Origin: CAZNPU01 sp964575335 | GTDB lineage: Bacteria > Planctomycetota > Phycisphaerae > Phycisphaerales > SM1A02 | DNA: 10,691 nt | Reading direction: 5' to 3' | Assembly: GCA_964575335.1 (NCBI GenBank) | Contig: CAZNPU010000046.1 | Span: 1-10,691, forward strand | Shown here: piece after piece, positions 7,389-10,691 of the stretch | Layout of the letters: each line of letters starts with the position of its first letter | Numbering within the stretch: the stretch's first letter is position 1 | The notes under the pieces: generated by a model | The model's input: only the letters and a program-made list of their open reading frames with translations | Told to the model about the DNA's origin: nothing | Databases searched by the model: none | Made by a program: the position numbers and the translations under genes

Positions 7389-7576
7389 GCCAGGCAGTCG
7401 GGCGCGATGGGCCTCTATTGATGAGCCTGTAAGCCCCAGTTCCGAGGGAAAATGCAGGAAGAAGAAGGACCAGGCCGCACAAACGGCAGAAACGAAAATG
7501 AGTGGTGAGTAAGGATTCATCCGACGCAATGTTTCGCTCTCTGAGGCGTTGGATCTGATGATGGAAAGGGAGCCTC

Positions 7577-8131
7577 ATGCATCTGCACCCTGATAAGTGG
7601 CCCAATTCGCTTGATCGTCGCCTTCCCGAACCGCTGCCTGGCGAGTTCGAGGCGAGATTGCGGCACATTGACCTGAAGCTTGCGGAATTGGCGCGCCGCA
7701 GCACAGCTCAGTTGCCTGAAGGGCTGGCTGATCGCGTGTTTGAAGCCTCAGCAGCGCTTCTGCCCAAGCCACATGTTGAAGTCCAGCGTCAGCCGCAGCT
7801 GCGCCTGACCTGGGGGGCGGCGGCACGACCGAAGCTGCTGTCGCGTGAGGCGTGGGGCCGCTTTGCGATGGCGGCGTCAGTCCTGCTGGTGGCGAGTGTG
7901 GCGTTGTGGTTCATGCATGTGCCGTACCAGCCTGCTCCCTATGCCTCCCGGCCAGTTGAATCGGACGCTTGGCACGCTGCTGAAGTGATGCTCGCGTTGC
8001 GGAATCTGCCCACTGATTCAGCCACGGCAATTGAAGACGATATCGCCTACCTGCTGCATACCAAGGATCTGCAGTCGTTTGAAGAACTGGCTGGCGATCT
8101 GCGCATGCTCGTGGCGAAACTGGATACGTAA
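7577..8131 (+). CDS. Single-span membrane protein, putative anti-sigma factor
   Basis: The protein has 184 residues. The start at 7577 is fixed by an in-frame TGA at 7559-7561 and by a good ribosome site (AAAGGGAG, 7565-7572). Residues 1-93 are charged and presumably cytoplasmic, with an amphipathic helical stretch near 20-60. One membrane helix spans about 95-114 (FAMAASVLLVASVALWFMHV). Residues 115-184 would be periplasmic and end in an acidic helical segment. The position after an ECF gene, the topology and the length fit an anti-sigma factor that holds the sigma factor at the membrane. I see no HxxxCxxC zinc motif, so it is not a standard zinc-binding anti-sigma (ZAS) protein, and I cannot name its family. 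The function is inferred from context. Confidence 0.68.
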   Translation: MHLHPDKWPNSLDRRLPEPLPGEFEARLRHIDLKLAELARRSTAQLPEGLADRVFEASAALLPKPHVEVQRQPQLRLTWGAAARPKLLSREAWGRFAMAASVLLVASVALWFMHVPYQPAPYASRPVESDAWHAAEVMLALRNLPTDSATAIEDDIAYLLHTKDLQSFEELAGDLRMLVAKLDT

Positions 8132-8994
8132 TGCTGACGCGGTCGTCCAACATAATGACGCTTGCGGCCGGCGCGGCTTTGATTGTCGCGCTGCTGACCG
8201 TGCCCCAGCCGGGATCGGTTGATGTCGTCGATTCAGGGCGCATTAGCACGAACAACAGCAACACAGCCCAAAGCGAAATTGAACCAAAGGCTGTGACGCA
8301 CGTTGAGAGCCTTCTGACCGCCTTTGCCCAGCAGCCGCAATCGCAGGGGCATAACGAAAAGCCTCGTCCACAGGTTGATCGGCTGACGCGCGATCGTAGG
8401 CCGTCACGGCCCGGCGACCACAAAGCGCCGCTGCAGCGTGATCAGCTTCCCAGGGACAGTCGCCTCCCATCGGAACTGATTGATCGCTGTATGGAAGTGG
8501 CTTTTGAAGTTGATGCTGAGCTTGGCTCGCAACTCCAATTGCTGCGCGAGCAGAAACCCGAGCAATTTGAGCAGGTGATGCGTCAGGGCGAAGCCAGGCG
8601 GCTGCTGGCCCTTGCGCAACTCAAGCAGCGCGATCCGCATCTGTACCGGATCAAAATCACCGAACTGTCGCAGGAAGTTCAGATTCGCCGGGTGGTGCGC
8701 GAGTATCACGATGCCGTTGCTCAGGAAGACACATCGCGTGCCAATGTGCTGCGCAAGCAGTTGGAAACTCTGGTCCAGATGCAGTTGGTGCAGGAAATTA
8801 CGACCCGCGGCGAATACATCATTCGTCTGGAAGAAGAACTGCGGCAGTTGCGCGAAGAACTCGAAGACTTGTGCGAGAACTTCCAGACCGTGCTTGAACA
8901 GCGGCTTGAATCGCAGTTGCGACAGTACGACGCTGCTGCTGCTGATGATGATGATGCCGATGCGGAACTGGCGGTCATGCCGAAGCAGCCATAA
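8131..8994 (+). CDS. Exported or membrane-anchored helical/coiled-coil protein, possible sensor partner of the sigma operon
   Basis: The start overlaps the stop of the preceding gene by one base (TAATG, 8129-8133), which implies translational coupling and a joint function. The protein has 287 residues. A hydrophobic segment at about 8-24 acts as a membrane anchor or uncleaved signal. Residues 30-112 are Pro/Gln/Arg-rich and probably disordered. Residues 113-265 are strongly helical and charged, with a coiled-coil-like end (IRLEEELRQLREELEDL, 231-247). The tail is AAAADDDD plus about 13 residues. I recognise no named domain. The shape and place recall periplasmic helical sensors of CnrX or CpxP type, but I see no LTxxQ motif and few His or Cys candidates for metal binding. 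The call as a sensor is inference. Confidence 0.72.
   Translation: MLTRSSNIMTLAAGAALIVALLTVPQPGSVDVVDSGRISTNNSNTAQSEIEPKAVTHVESLLTAFAQQPQSQGHNEKPRPQVDRLTRDRRPSRPGDHKAPLQRDQLPRDSRLPSELIDRCMEVAFEVDAELGSQLQLLREQKPEQFEQVMRQGEARRLLALAQLKQRDPHLYRIKITELSQEVQIRRVVREYHDAVAQEDTSRANVLRKQLETLVQMQLVQEITTRGEYIIRLEEELRQLREELEDLCENFQTVLEQRLESQLRQYDAAAADDDDADAELAVMPKQP
8932..8955 (+). repeat. Trinucleotide tract (GCT)4(GAT)4 inside the coiled-coil gene
   Basis: Four GCT codons are followed by four GAT codons and encode AAAADDDD near the C-terminus. Slippage by whole units would lengthen or shorten the tail without breaking the frame. Confidence 0.8.
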
Positions 8995-9130
8995 AAGCCT
9001 GCATCGCCGGCATGGATAAACAGTAACAACCAGCTTCACAGTACAGCAGCGCTACGCTCAACGCTGATTTCACGCGGAATCACCTGATGGGGCGGATCGC
9101 TTGGTTTGCGCGACATGAAGCAAGCGGTAC

Positions 9131-9143
9131 CATAATGCGCGCA
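9131..9143 (+). promoter_or_regulatory. Possible -10 element of a leaderless permease transcript
   Basis: CATAAT (9131-9136) matches the -10 consensus at 5 of 6 positions and ends 6 nt before the permease ATG. Transcription would then begin at or next to the A of the start codon. There is no ribosome site before that ATG. The -35 is poor (TTGCGC at 9106-9111 with a 19-nt spacer). Confidence 0.3.
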
Positions 9144-10219
9144 TGCAGGACGCATCGCCTCGACTCATTTCGCATCGGCGGCGCACGCTGCGCCAGATGC
9201 TTGGCACAGCCGGCATATTGGGCGCTGCAGTGACAGCGATCATGCTGTTGATATGCCTGGGCACGCTGCCTTATACGATGGGCCGCATCGCTATTGCTGC
9301 TGATGTTGATGGTAATGGTGAATCAGCGTCAACATCATCGCAGCGCATGCCCCGACGGTATGAGGCGATCAACTCTGATCATGCGATGCTGCCGCCGTTC
9401 TGGTCGCCTCATGCACCCGATGAGCGAGAGCGTATAGATGCGATTATGCACGCGGGCGGTTCTGCGCCGCGGCCGCTGCTGGGCACCGATCGACTGGGGC
9501 GCGACCTACTGCTGCGCTGCTTGGCAGGCGGTGGAATCAGTTTGGCCATCGGCCTTGCGGCAGCCACGCTGGCGGTGGTGATTGGAACAGCCTACGGCAC
9601 AATTGCCGGCGTCTGTGGCGGGCGCATCGATGCGGTCATGATGCGCATTGTCGATGTGCTGTACGGCCTGCCGTACATTCTGCTGGTGGTGCTGCTGGCG
9701 GTGGCGATGAACGGACTGCGCGATCGCCTGGCGATGAGCGATGCGAGCGGCAGTGCGGGTTTGGCGCGCATCGATGCCAGCGTGCTCAACACCTTGACGT
9801 TGCTGATCGCCATCGGCGGCGTGAGTTGGCTCACGATGGCGCGAGTCATTCGCGGGCAGGTGCTGAGCCTCAAGCAGCAGCCGTTCATGGAAGCCTGCCG
9901 CGCGATCGGCGTGCCGCGCTGGCGACAATTCACGCATCATCTGCTGCCGAACCTGCTGGGGCCAATCATCGTCTACGCCACGCTCACCGTGCCTGCTGCG
10001 ATTCTTTCCGAATCGTTTCTCAGCTTCCTCGGCATCGGCGTGCAGGAACCGCTGCCCAGTTGGGGAAATCTTGCTGCTGCCGGGTTGAGCGAACTCAATA
10101 CCGTGCGGGTGCGATGGTGGCTGCTGCTGTGGCCATGCGCTTTTGTCGGCATCACGCTGCTGGCGCTGAACTTTGTCGGCGAAGGCTTGCGCAATGCGTT
10201 TGATCCGAAACGGCTGTGA
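9143..10219 (+). CDS. ABC transporter permease, DppC/OppC type (peptide/nickel family)
   Basis: This inner-membrane subunit forms half of the channel of a peptide-type importer. It has 358 residues; an in-frame TGA at 9116 and the lack of other Met codons fix ATG 9143. TM1 spans about 20-46. A long periplasmic stretch (47-112) follows, then the family motif LLGTDRLGRDLLLR (112-125). Further helices lie at about 131-157, 170-190, 215-235, 265-297 and 325-346. The EAA loop that docks on the ATPase is E250-A251 with G256 and ending LLP at 267-269 (EACRAIGVPRWRQFTHHLLP). The C-terminus EGLRNAFDPKRL is typical of DppC-type permeases. An ATPase gene begins 114 nt downstream. The DppB/OppB partner and the binding protein are not next to it on the left. 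The substrate cannot be read from the sequence. Confidence 0.93.
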   Translation: MQDASPRLISHRRRTLRQMLGTAGILGAAVTAIMLLICLGTLPYTMGRIAIAADVDGNGESASTSSQRMPRRYEAINSDHAMLPPFWSPHAPDERERIDAIMHAGGSAPRPLLGTDRLGRDLLLRCLAGGGISLAIGLAAATLAVVIGTAYGTIAGVCGGRIDAVMMRIVDVLYGLPYILLVVLLAVAMNGLRDRLAMSDASGSAGLARIDASVLNTLTLLIAIGGVSWLTMARVIRGQVLSLKQQPFMEACRAIGVPRWRQFTHHLLPNLLGPIIVYATLTVPAAILSESFLSFLGIGVQEPLPSWGNLAAAGLSELNTVRVRWWLLLWPCAFVGITLLALNFVGEGLRNAFDPKRL

Positions 10220-10259
10220 ATCTCCCCACCCTGAATAAGGAGACCTGATCAGATACGCC

Positions 10260-10313
10260 ATGTCGCACATCGTTTCAGAATCTGTTGTTCCTGATGATGT
10301 GTCAGTCTGCTGA
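10260..10313 (+). CDS. Possible 17-codon leader ORF between permease and ATPase genes
   Basis: The ORF runs from ATG 10260 to TGA 10311-10313 and would give MSHIVSESVVPDDVSVC. A strong AAGGAG (10237-10242) lies upstream but 17 nt away, which is too far for normal initiation. The stop falls 20 nt before the ATPase ATG. It could couple translation to the next gene or be a chance frame. Confidence 0.2.
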   Translation: MSHIVSESVVPDDVSVC

Positions 10314-10333
10314 GGCTTGTGTGTTTCCGCGTT

Positions 10334-10691
10334 ATGCCGCCTGATTTGCCGCCAGTCTTTGAAGTGATTGACCTTGCTGTCTCTTTTGCTGCACGGGACG
10401 ATTCTGCCCAGCAGCAACGGCGCTTTGCTGTTGATGGCGTCAGCCTGACGATTTACGAGAACCAGACGCTGGCGATCGTGGGCGAATCGGGATGCGGCAA
10501 GAGCGTCACCGCGCTGAGCGCGATGCGGCTGATACCAACGCCGCCGGGACGCATCGAGCGTGGCGAAATTCGGCTCAACGGCCGCAATGTGCTTGCGCTG
10601 TCGCCGCAGCAGATGCTGCAGGTGCGCGGCAGGGAAATCGCCATGATCTTTCAGGAGCCGATGACGTCGCTCAATCCAGTCTTCACCATCG
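10334..10691 (+). CDS. ABC transporter ATP-binding protein, DppD/OppD type, 3' partial
   Basis: This ATPase would power the permease encoded just upstream. From ATG 10334, 119 codons are visible before the right edge; the frame stays open. Walker A is GESGCGKS at about residues 52-59 (near 10487-10510). The Q-loop is FQEPMTSLNP (near 10649-10678), the wording typical of the DppD/OppD subfamily. The signature motif and Walker B lie outside the window. The start is uncertain: ATG 10334 has no ribosome site, while GTG 10319 is in frame with GAGG 3 nt upstream and would add five residues. An in-frame TGA at 10295 rules out starts further up. Confidence 0.9.
   Translation, partial: MPPDLPPVFEVIDLAVSFAARDDSAQQQRRFAVDGVSLTIYENQTLAIVGESGCGKSVTALSAMRLIPTPPGRIERGEIRLNGRNVLALSPQQMLQVRGREIAMIFQEPMTSLNPVFTI

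Noticed and set aside
7452..7508. 18-codon ORF (starting MQEEEGPG) between sigma and anti-sigma genes
   Set aside because: GAGGG lies only 3 nt before the ATG, the peptide has no recognisable feature, and short frames of this size are expected by chance.
8404..9039. 211-codon minus-strand frame opposite the coiled-coil gene
   Set aside because: It is a shadow frame. The + strand gene is coupled to its neighbour by TAATG and shows a coherent anchor, linker and helix layout.

Overview
The window carries about 10.7 kb of GC-rich bacterial DNA. Every gene I accept lies on the + strand. The gene content points to the Planctomycetota, most likely a Phycisphaerae-like lineage. The evidence is a large metzincin-type zinc metalloprotease of the DUF5117/DUF4953 kind, an ECF sigma operon with a non-canonical membrane anti-sigma candidate, weak or absent Shine-Dalgarno sequences before several genes, and intergenic repeats rich in CTCCGCG/CGCGGAG. 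This placement is inferred from family resemblance; there is no rRNA or other marker to settle it.

Left part (2-3138). The window opens inside the metalloprotease, whose N-terminus lies off the left edge. The gene ends at a very strong intrinsic terminator (2774-2805). A spacer of about 440 bp follows and is largely made of repeat-like inverted modules.

Middle (3164-6225). A six-Asp-box (BNR) beta-propeller protein of unknown function is bracketed by copies of the intergenic repeat. It is followed by the replicative helicase gene dnaB, which has a plausible promoter of its own. DnaB ends in a long low-complexity tail whose acidic tip resembles the C-terminal tip of SSB.

Right-middle (6226-8994). 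A 527-bp spacer with no convincing gene holds an 11-bp stem-loop, a terminator-like hairpin and a cluster of short repeats. Next come an ECF-type sigma factor, a single-span membrane protein that is the likely anti-sigma factor, and an exported or membrane-anchored helical/coiled-coil protein. The last two overlap by one base (TAATG). The layout resembles sigma / membrane anti-sigma / periplasmic helical sensor operons such as cnrYXH, but the two partner proteins belong to no family I can name.

Right end (9143-10691). A DppC/OppC-type ABC permease, possibly transcribed leaderless, is followed by the start of a DppD/OppD-type ATPase that runs off the right edge. The partner permease (DppB/OppB) is not upstream of it.

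I did not find a clearly new multi-gene system. The best leads are the sigma-factor operon, the structured spacer after dnaB, the SSB-like tip on DnaB, and the repeats flanking the propeller gene.
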